DNA of 24,534 nucleotides from SIG299 sp964541485 (lineage in GTDB: Bacteria; Bacillota; Clostridia; Lachnospirales; Lachnospiraceae): the NCBI GenBank assembly GCA_964541485.1, contig CAZIQL010000033.1:1-24534 (forward strand), given 5' to 3'. This document shows positions 7,427-13,676 of the stretch, piece after piece. Made by a program: the position numbers and the translations under genes. Positions within the stretch are counted from its first letter, which is position 1; every line of letters begins with the position of its first letter. Below the pieces are notes generated by a model that was given only the letters and a program-made list of their open reading frames with translations, made no database searches and was not told the DNA's origin.

Positions 7427-8302
7427 CTACATCGCCTGGTTTAAAAATCTGGCTGCCAGCTCCGGCCAGCCCTGACATTCTTCTACAATGTAGTCTTCGT
7501 TTCCGCTGCTGGTTTCCTCGTTTGCAAGAGCAAGTCCGTGTCCTCCGAACGGGAACATGTGGAATTCTGCCAGAACACCTGCATTGCAAAGTGCTGCAAG
7601 ATAGAGTAAAGAGTTTTCTACCGGAACGCAGCTGTCTTCATAGGTGTGCCAGAGGAAGGTTGGCGGAACATCTTCGGTAACGTGCCTGTCCAAAGTAACC
7701 AGTTCCAAAAGATCCTGCTTGTATTTCTTGGACTTGTCTGCGTCGGTGTGCATACCAAGCAGATTTTCAAAAGAACCCTGATGCCCAAATTCACCGCTGG
7801 TAATGACAGGATAGGAGAGAACACAGGCGTTTGGCATGATTTCTTCTGCTGTGGCATCGATGGAACCGAGAAGCCATTCTTTCTTATATCCGGTGCAAAG
7901 GCTGGCTGCCAGATGACCGCCTGCGGAAAATCCTGCAACGGCAATACGCTCCGGATTAATTCCCCATTCTTTGGCGTTTTCACGGACTGCACGAACGGCT
8001 GTTGCCAGTTCGCAAAGAGCAGTCGGATATTCAAACGGAGCTACATGATAATGCAGCACAAAGGTGGAAAAACCAAGGGAATTGAACTTCTTTGCCACAG
8101 GCTTTCCTTCACGGTCAGAAACGTGCTCATAGCCACCGCCCGGACAGATAATCAGTGCAGGATAAGCGCCTTCTTCCGGTTTCGGGCAGTCGGTTTCCTC
8201 TAATAAAAATGCATCCATGGTGGCAGGGGAGTATTTGCCCTGCTTTACTAAATCCATCGGAGCAATCATACCTTTTTCAACTTCAATCGTAAATGTTTTC
8301 AT
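7427..8302 (-). CDS. Alpha/beta hydrolase (esterase, acetyl-xylan-esterase-like)
   Basis: 291 residues from ATG at 8302-8300, with AAAGAGG about eight bases before it. Motifs of the esterase/lipase branch are in order: oxyanion-hole PGGGYEH (54-60), nucleophile elbow GFSAG (Ser126), acid Asp223 in HTYEDSCVP, and His255 in FGGHG. This is the full catalytic triad. The family hydrolyses carboxylic esters, often acetyl groups on plant sugars or oligosaccharides. There is no signal peptide, so it works in the cytosol. It is a single-gene unit with its own promoter, diverging from the asparaginase gene. The nearby lyase and GH88 genes make a carbohydrate substrate plausible, but this is inference. 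Confidence 0.8.
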   Translation of the reverse strand: MKTFTIEVEKGMIAPMDLVKQGKYSPATMDAFLLEETDCPKPEEGAYPALIICPGGGYEHVSDREGKPVAKKFNSLGFSTFVLHYHVAPFEYPTALCELATAVRAVRENAKEWGINPERIAVAGFSAGGHLAASLCTGYKKEWLLGSIDATAEEIMPNACVLSYPVITSGEFGHQGSFENLLGMHTDADKSKKYKQDLLELVTLDRHVTEDVPPTFLWHTYEDSCVPVENSLLYLAALCNAGVLAEFHMFPFGGHGLALANEETSSGNEDYIVEECQGWPELAARFLNQAM

Positions 8303-8333
8303 GGGAGTACCTCTTTCTTTTTAAATTACCACT

Positions 8334-8362
8334 ATTATAATGGTTTTGGAATGAGGTGTAAA
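8334..8362 (-). promoter_or_regulatory. Promoter of the esterase gene
   Basis: Reading the minus strand, TTTACA (8362-8357) and TATAAT (8339-8334) are 17 bases apart. The -10 box lies about 30 bases before the esterase start codon. Confidence 0.75.
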
Positions 8363-8380
8363 GTCTATTCTGATGCTACC

Positions 8381-8409
8381 TTGAAAAGAAAAAGCAACGG
8401 GTGTATACT
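8381..8409 (+). promoter_or_regulatory. Promoter of the asparaginase gene
   Basis: TTGAAA (8381-8386) and TATACT (8404-8409) are 17 bases apart. The promoter lies back to back with the esterase promoter, with only 18 bases between their -35 boxes. Confidence 0.8.
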
Positions 8410-8450
8410 AGGACTAGCCATAGGAAAACATGGAATACAAGGAGAGTCAC

Positions 8451-9446
8451 ATGAAAAAGAAAATCTTAGTTCTTGCTACCGGCGGCACTATCGCATCCGA
8501 AGCGGGTGAAAACGGTCTTCAGCCGGCACTCGGAGCGGGCGGCTTGTTGCCTTATCTGGTTGGCGTGGCAGAAAATTATGAAATCACAACAAAGGACATC
8601 CTGCATCTGGACAGCTCGAATATTCAGCCGGAGGAATGGGTGGTAATTGCCCGTAGTGTCTTTGAACATCATAAAGAATATGACGGCATCATTATTACAC
8701 ACGGAACGGATACGATGGCATACACGGCATCGATACTTTCCTATATGCTTAAGAACCTGCCAATCCCGGTAGTACTGACCGGTTCCCAGCTTCCGATGAG
8801 CCATCCGCTTACCGATGCGGCAGACAATATGCGATATGCATTTGCGATGGCAGCAAGCGGTGCGCCGGGCGTGTTCTTAAGCTTTAACCGGAAGATTATT
8901 TTAGGATCCAGAGCGGTGAAAGTGCGTACCACAGGATTTGATGCATTTGAGAGTGTAAATTGCCCGAATGTGGCACAGATTGATTCGAATGGTCTGAATA
9001 TCAATGAAAAACTGATTCATAGACCGACAGGGGAGTGCGAACTTTTGGATAACCTCTGTCCGGATGTGTTTTTGATTAAACTGACACCGGGACTAAATCC
9101 GGAGATTTTTGATGTATTGCTTCAGATGAATTACAAAGGAATTGTCATTGAGGCTTTTGGTGCAGGTGGTTTGCATTTCATTAACCGTGACCTGATTTCA
9201 AAACTTGCAAAAATGGTGGAAAATGGCATCTCGGTTGTAGTATCAAGCCAGTGCCTGTATGAGCGCAGTGATTTGTCCATTTATCAGGTGGGGCAGCTTG
9301 CTTTGGAAAAAGGCGTCATCAGTGCGTATGACATGACAACGGAGGCCACGGTGACCAAGCTCATCTGGGCACTTGGACAGACGGCTGATCCGGCGGAAAT
9401 CCGAAAGATTTTTGAAACGAATTATACCGGAGAAATTAAACTGTAG
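8451..9446 (+). CDS. ansA: Type I L-asparaginase
   Basis: Hydrolyses L-asparagine to aspartate and ammonia. I place the start at ATG 8451, seven residues inside the longest frame, because AAGGAGAG (8438-8445) sits at ideal distance and the protein then begins MKKKILVLATGGTIAS with the catalytic Thr13. This gives 331 residues, the usual type I length. The second active-site group HGTDT (Thr86, Asp87) and the conserved Lys157 in GSRAVKV are present. No signal peptide, consistent with the cytosolic low-affinity type I enzyme rather than the exported type II. It is a monocistronic unit with its own promoter and a terminator 40 bases after the stop. Confidence 0.92.
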   Translation: MKKKILVLATGGTIASEAGENGLQPALGAGGLLPYLVGVAENYEITTKDILHLDSSNIQPEEWVVIARSVFEHHKEYDGIIITHGTDTMAYTASILSYMLKNLPIPVVLTGSQLPMSHPLTDAADNMRYAFAMAASGAPGVFLSFNRKIILGSRAVKVRTTGFDAFESVNCPNVAQIDSNGLNINEKLIHRPTGECELLDNLCPDVFLIKLTPGLNPEIFDVLLQMNYKGIVIEAFGAGGLHFINRDLISKLAKMVENGISVVVSSQCLYERSDLSIYQVGQLALEKGVISAYDMTTEATVTKLIWALGQTADPAEIRKIFETNYTGEIKL

Positions 9447-9486
9447 AAGGCAAAAGGAGATAAAAAGGAAGATACAGACATTTTCG

Positions 9487-9518
9487 GCGGCAGGAGACCA
9501 AAACCTGCCGCTGTTTTT
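9487..9518 (+). terminator. Terminator of the asparaginase gene
   Basis: GCGGCAGG (9487-9494) pairs with CCTGCCGC (9504-9511), a nine-base loop, then TGTTTTTG. Confidence 0.88.
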
Positions 9519-9639
9519 GTAAACTTTAATTGGCGAAAAAGAGGCTGGTTTTTGGAAAAACTGTGAAACTAGCCATCAAAAACGGCGAAAGACTCTGAAA
9601 GTGCAACCAGAAGTTGCGGAAAAATGTAGACAAAGTTGC

Positions 9640-9668
9640 TTGAAAGGAGTAAAATCACTTGATATAAT
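9640..9668 (+). promoter_or_regulatory. Promoter of the Xre-GlmM operon
   Basis: TTGAAA (9640-9645) and TATAAT (9663-9668) are 17 bases apart, and TG one base before the -10 adds an extended element. The -10 lies inside the first copy of a tandem 14-bp repeat. Confidence 0.82.
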
Positions 9669-9692
9669 AGCTCCATACTTCATATAATAGCT
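9659..9692 (+). repeat. Tandem 14-bp repeat over the promoter, candidate operator
   Basis: TTGATATAATAGCT (9659-9672) and TTCATATAATAGCT (9679-9692) differ at one base and are spaced exactly 20 bases, about two helical turns. They cover the -10 box and the presumed transcription start. This suits cooperative binding of a dimeric repressor, and the first gene of the operon encodes an Xre-type DNA-binding domain. Autoregulation is inferred, not shown. Confidence 0.5.
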
Positions 9693-9730
9693 AAGAAAGT
9701 AGCAGAAATGAAAGATAAGGAGAAAAACAT

Positions 9731-11353
9731 ATGACAATCGGTCAAAAAATCGTACATTTAAGAACAGTTTCCGATATTTCACAGGAGCAGCTGGCAGAAA
9801 CACTCGGCGTGTCCAGACAGTCTGTATCCAAATGGGAGGTGGATCAGGCATTACCACAGATTGATAAGGTGCTTCAATTGGCTGAGATTTTTGGAGTTAC
9901 TACCGATGAATTATTGCAGGATAGCATAGAGATTAATCGCAACGAGCCGGAGGGACCAAGAAAGAATAAATATTTTGGGACCGATGGATTCCGTGGAGAG
10001 GCAAATGTGAACCTGACATCCATGCAGGCGTATCGCGTGGGTCGTTTCCTTGGTTGGTATTATTCTTCCAAGTTATCCGGCTGTACAAAACCGGGATATC
10101 GTCCACGCATTGTCATCGGTAAAGATACCAGACGTTCCAGTTATATGCTGGAGTATTCCATTGTGGCAGGTATTACAGCGAGCGGTGCAGACGCTTATAT
10201 GCTCCACGTTATTACCACTCCGGGCGTATCTTATGTGACACGCAAGGATGAGTTTGACTGTGGCATTATGATCACGGCATCGCACAATCCGTTTTATGAC
10301 AACGGCATTAAGGTTATCAATGCCTACGGCGAGAAACTCGACGATGAAACGACGGCACTGATTGAAGCATACATTGATGGTGATTTAAAGACACTTGGTG
10401 TGACCGGAGAAGATCTTCCGCTTGCACAGAAAGCAAAGATTGGGTGTATCCATGATTATTCTGCAGGTAGAAACCGTTATATCGGCTATCTGATTTCATT
10501 GGCATCCAGTTCTTATAAGAAGCTTCGAATTGGTCTGGATTGTGCCAACGGTGCCTCCTGGAATATTGCCAATGCGGTATTCAGTGCGCTTGGTGCGCAG
10601 ACCTACGTTATTGGGGATGAACCGGACGGACTGAATGTGAATGAAGGCTGTGGTTCCACGCATACAGAGCAGTTAAAGAAACTGGTCAAGGATAAACATT
10701 TGGACCTCGGCTTTGCGTTTGACGGTGATGCAGACCGTTGTATTGCTGTAGATGAAAACGGCAATGAAGTAGACGGTGATGCTATGATTTATATTCTCGG
10801 TAAGAGGATGAAGGCAAGAGGAACGTTAAACGATAATACGGTAGTCACGACAATTATGTCAAACAGCGGTTTTGTGGCGAGCCTTGAAGAAATTGGCATC
10901 AAATGCGTACAGACAAAGGTCGGTGACCGTTTTGTATACGAGTGTATGCAGGAGAATGATTACAGCATCGGTGGAGAGCAGTCCGGTCATATTATCCTAA
11001 AGAAGTATGCAACGACAGGAGATGGAATCCTGACTGCACTGATGATTGCGGAAGAAATTTGTGACTCCAAGACCTCTCTTGCAAAGCTTGCTGAGCCGAT
11101 TCATTTCTATCCGCAGTATTTAAAGAATGTACGCGTTAAGGATAAGGCTGCGGTACTGGCGGATAAGAATGTTCTTAAGGAAATGGAGAATGTAGAGAAG
11201 CTCATTAACAAGAAGGGCAGAGCTCTGCTTCGTCAGAGCGGTACCGAGCCGGTAATTCGTGTAATGATAGAAAGTGAAACACAGGAACAGTGTGTAGCAT
11301 ATGCAGACATGATTGTGAAAGCTATCTTAGAGGGAGGACACGGCGTTGAATAA
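9731..11353 (+). CDS. glmM: Xre-family DNA-binding domain fused to phosphoglucosamine mutase
   Basis: 540 residues from ATG 9731, preceded by AAGGAG. Residues 1-65 are a complete Xre/Cro helix-turn-helix: EQLAETLGVSRQSVSKWE with a following LLQLAEIFGV-type helix. From about residue 79 a full mutase starts: KYFGTDGFRGEAN (80-92), phosphoserine loop TASHNPFYDNGIK (catalytic Ser184), metal loop DGDADR (331-336), sugar loop GEQSGH (415-420) and phosphate loop RQSGTEP (501-507). These motifs match GlmM (glucosamine-6-phosphate to glucosamine-1-phosphate) better than general phosphomannomutases. GlmM proteins are usually about 450 residues without the front domain. No internal ATG with a ribosome site occurs at the domain boundary, so the fusion appears genuine. 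It overlaps the next gene by eight bases. Confidence 0.88.
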   Translation: MTIGQKIVHLRTVSDISQEQLAETLGVSRQSVSKWEVDQALPQIDKVLQLAEIFGVTTDELLQDSIEINRNEPEGPRKNKYFGTDGFRGEANVNLTSMQAYRVGRFLGWYYSSKLSGCTKPGYRPRIVIGKDTRRSSYMLEYSIVAGITASGADAYMLHVITTPGVSYVTRKDEFDCGIMITASHNPFYDNGIKVINAYGEKLDDETTALIEAYIDGDLKTLGVTGEDLPLAQKAKIGCIHDYSAGRNRYIGYLISLASSSYKKLRIGLDCANGASWNIANAVFSALGAQTYVIGDEPDGLNVNEGCGSTHTEQLKKLVKDKHLDLGFAFDGDADRCIAVDENGNEVDGDAMIYILGKRMKARGTLNDNTVVTTIMSNSGFVASLEEIGIKCVQTKVGDRFVYECMQENDYSIGGEQSGHIILKKYATTGDGILTALMIAEEICDSKTSLAKLAEPIHFYPQYLKNVRVKDKAAVLADKNVLKEMENVEKLINKKGRALLRQSGTEPVIRVMIESETQEQCVAYADMIVKAILEGGHGVE

Positions 11354-12014
11354 GTTAGTAAAAACGAAGGAATTATACGCGTCCTGGCCGGACTATATGG
11401 CTCCGCTGTTTGAAACGAGCGAGTATCCGTGGGAGATTTTACCGAAGATTAAAGGGTATGTGACAGAACTCATCGAAAAAGGAATTCCGGGATATACTTT
11501 GATTGCAGAAGGCGTGCTGATTGGAGAAAATGTAAAGATTTATCCGACTGCTACTATTGAAGCACCTGCTATCATTGGTTCCGGGACAGAGGTTCGTCCG
11601 GGGGCATTTATCCGTGGAAGCGTGATTACCGGTGAAAATTGTGTGCTTGGAAATTCTTCCGAGTTTAAAAATTGTGTTTTACTTGACAAGGTACAGGTAC
11701 CGCATTATAACTATGTTGGTGATTCTATTATGGGAAACAAGGCACATACCGGTGCCGGAACGATTTGTTCTAATTTAAAGTCGGACGGAAAGGCAGTAGT
11801 GATTCACGGTGATGTGGACTATGAAACAGGATTACGCAAGATAGGCGGTATTTTGGCAGACGGTGCAGATGTCGGCTGCGGTTCGGTCATCAATCCGGGT
11901 ACCGTGATTGGTAAAAATACATCTGTGTATCCGCTGACATCCCTTCGTGGAGTTTATCCTGCGGATTGTATTGTAAAAGGAACCAACAATGTGGTAAAAA
12001 GAGAGGAGCGCTAA
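11346..12014 (+). CDS. Left-handed beta-helix protein, putative glucosamine-1-phosphate acetyltransferase
   Basis: 222 residues from TTG 11346, chosen because AGGGAGGA lies eight bases before it and no ATG fits. The protein overlaps the end of the mutase gene. After about 55 helical residues, hexapeptide repeats run from about 56 to 205 (IGENVKIYPTATIEAPAIIG and so on). The segment PHYNYVGDSIMGNKAHTGAGT (119-139) strongly resembles the acetyltransferase site of GlmU, with His120 as the likely base. The nucleotidyl-transferase half of GlmU is missing. With the flanking GlmM and NagB, acetylation of glucosamine-1-phosphate is the likeliest job. Another acyl acceptor cannot be excluded. Confidence 0.75.
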   Translation: MNKLVKTKELYASWPDYMAPLFETSEYPWEILPKIKGYVTELIEKGIPGYTLIAEGVLIGENVKIYPTATIEAPAIIGSGTEVRPGAFIRGSVITGENCVLGNSSEFKNCVLLDKVQVPHYNYVGDSIMGNKAHTGAGTICSNLKSDGKAVVIHGDVDYETGLRKIGGILADGADVGCGSVINPGTVIGKNTSVYPLTSLRGVYPADCIVKGTNNVVKREER

Positions 12015-12017
12015 ATT

Positions 12018-12728
12018 ATGCGATATATTACAGTAAAGAATTATGACGAACTTAGTACAAAAGCAGCAGCACTGATTTGTGCACAGGTGAATGTAAAGCC
12101 AAACAGTGTGCTTGGTCTTGCAACCGGTTCTTCCCCGCTTGGCACTTATGCTAAGATTGCAGAGAAGTGCGCAAACGGTGAAGTGGATTTTTCGGAAGTT
12201 TCTTCTATCAATTTGGATGAGTACATCGGACTGGACGGCAGCCATGACCAGAGCTACCGTTACTTCATGAATACGAACCTGTTCAGTAAGATTAACATCG
12301 ATATCACAAAGACAAATGTACCAAACGGCTGTGCAGTTGACCTTGAGGCAGAGTGTAAGGCATATGATGAACTGATTGCATCACATGGCGGCATTGACCT
12401 TCAGCTGCTGGGCATCGGTCTTGACGGGCACATTGGCTTTAACGAGCCGGATAAGTTTTTTGAAAAAGCGACTCATGTGGTAGAGCTTGACCCATCCACT
12501 ATTGAAGCGAACGCGCGTTTCTTTGCATCGGAGGCAGAGGTTCCGAGAAAGGCAGTTACCATGGGTATGGGCGGCATCATGAGTGCAAAGAAGGTACTCT
12601 TAATTGCGAATGGTGCGAACAAGAAGGAAATCATGGAGAAGGCATTCTTTGGACCGATTACACCGGAGGTTCCGGCGTCTATCCTTCAGTTGCATCCGGA
12701 TTTGACTGTGATTTATAGTGAAAGTTAA
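12018..12728 (+). CDS. nagB: Glucosamine-6-phosphate deaminase
   Basis: Interconverts glucosamine-6-phosphate and fructose-6-phosphate plus ammonia in the cytosol. 236 residues from ATG 12018 behind GAGAGGAG, three bases after the previous stop. Family marks: phosphate loop LGLATGSSPLGTY (32-44), NLDEY (Asp67), LDGHIGFNEP (Asp136, His138, Glu143) and TMGMGGIMSA (181-190). It is a little shorter than E. coli NagB (266) and close to the short Gram-positive forms, so the allosteric C-terminal tail is missing. No NagA gene is adjacent. In this operon it could run in the amination direction to feed GlmM, or link amino-sugar supply to glycolysis. Confidence 0.92.
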   Translation: MRYITVKNYDELSTKAAALICAQVNVKPNSVLGLATGSSPLGTYAKIAEKCANGEVDFSEVSSINLDEYIGLDGSHDQSYRYFMNTNLFSKINIDITKTNVPNGCAVDLEAECKAYDELIASHGGIDLQLLGIGLDGHIGFNEPDKFFEKATHVVELDPSTIEANARFFASEAEVPRKAVTMGMGGIMSAKKVLLIANGANKKEIMEKAFFGPITPEVPASILQLHPDLTVIYSES

Positions 12729-12738
12729 GATAATTTTT

Positions 12739-12835
12739 AAGAGGAATGTGTGTTTGATATGATACCTCCTAAGTAGACATGGTAAATAACCAAAATCTAC
12801 TTAGGAGGTATCATATCATTGGACACATTCCTCTT
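12739..12835. repeat. 97-bp near-perfect palindrome between nagB and the LUD gene
   Basis: AAGAGGAATGTGT (12739-12751) pairs with ACACATTCCTCTT (12823-12835). Then 23 perfect pairs join 12755-12777 with 12796-12818, and the 18-base loop carries TGGT/ACCA. Only three or four bases bulge on each side. It lies between converging genes and may end both transcripts. It lacks good flanking T runs and is much longer than ordinary terminators, so it may be a mini-transposon-like insertion. Each arm reads AGGAGGTATCATATCA outward. Confidence 0.75.
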
Positions 12836-12857
12836 CTTATTTCGTGCTATTTTGGTT

Positions 12858-13496
12858 TTAATATCCTAATTCTTCCCCTACAATAATCACCTTGATTCTG
12901 CCACGGATACGTGATTTTCTTGTGATGACGGTCTGGCAGCACATGCAGGACTGGTCAAGGCAGTCTACACAGCGTCCATACTTGGCACAAGGTAAGTTAA
13001 GCCCTAAGCGGAGTGCATTTGGCGGTGCGGCACAGTTCTGGACACGGTCAAGGGCAGCGTCTACATCTTTTGTTACCTTATTGATTCCGGCGATGACAAC
13101 GACATTTTTCGGACCGTGGATTAAAGATGCCACACGGTTTCCAAGACCATCAATATTGACCAGCTGTCCATCCAGTGTGATGGCGTTGGAACTCATAAAA
13201 TAATAGTCACAGGCAGCCACAGCGGAAAAGAAGGCGTCCTTTTCTTCCGGGGTGTTTGCCGTGGAACGGTCATATACGGTGTAATCGGAATTCTTCAGGG
13301 CATCAATCAGGCCGATTTCTGTGAGCGTCATAGAACCACCCCAGGAAACAGAGCAGCCCGGTGTGAGGAAACGCATGGCTGTGGAAAGAGCTTCTTCCTT
13401 TGTCTCGCAGTAATAGCCTTCAAAACCGCGGAGATTGAATTTGTCAATGAGTGTATCTGCCAGATTTTCATAATACTGTTGTTTTGGTGTCGACAT
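12858..13496 (-). CDS. LUD-domain (LutC/YkgG-like) protein with Cys-rich C-terminus
   Basis: 212 residues from ATG at 13496-13494, with GAAGGGGG just before it. The body matches the LUD fold of lactate-utilisation proteins: SVSWGGSMTLTEIGL (49-63), YYFMSSNAITLDGQLVNIDGLGNRV (98-121) and GPKNVVVIAGINKV (128-141). A Cys cluster follows, with Cys at 170, 176, 179, 184, 186 and 187, suggesting metal or Fe-S binding. The partners LutA and LutB are not nearby. Stand-alone LUD proteins of this length are common in clostridia and their reaction is not established, so lactate oxidation should not be assumed. It is a single-gene unit with its own promoter. Confidence 0.8.
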   Translation of the reverse strand: MSTPKQQYYENLADTLIDKFNLRGFEGYYCETKEEALSTAMRFLTPGCSVSWGGSMTLTEIGLIDALKNSDYTVYDRSTANTPEEKDAFFSAVAACDYYFMSSNAITLDGQLVNIDGLGNRVASLIHGPKNVVVIAGINKVTKDVDAALDRVQNCAAPPNALRLGLNLPCAKYGRCVDCLDQSCMCCQTVITRKSRIRGRIKVIIVGEELGY

Positions 13497-13531
13497 GAAA
13501 ATACCCCCTTCGGAATGTGTTATTTGAGTTT

Positions 13532-13560
13532 AATATACTATAAAGTACTAATGCTTTCAA
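13532..13560 (-). promoter_or_regulatory. Promoter of the LUD gene
   Basis: On the minus strand TTGAAA (13560-13555) and TATATT (13537-13532) are 17 bases apart, about 36 bases before the start codon. Confidence 0.8.
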
Positions 13561-13615
13561 GGAATTTTGTCGAAACATATAAGTAGAAGGGCATAAGTTT
13601 GCCCCGAAATAAGAT

Positions 13616-13644
13616 TTGAAATAAATGCGACAATATATTATACT
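13616..13644 (+). promoter_or_regulatory. Promoter of the arylsulfotransferase-like/topB/reductase operon
   Basis: TTGAAA (13616-13621) and TATACT (13639-13644) are 17 bases apart. The promoter is divergent from that of the LUD gene. Confidence 0.8.
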
Positions 13645-13676
13645 AAAATTTGAAGGAAAAAATGAGGGGTGTACCC

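Noticed and set aside
13589..13604. Short inverted repeat GGGCA/TGCCC between divergent promoters
   Set aside because: Only five pairs, outside both promoter cores; too weak to call an operator.
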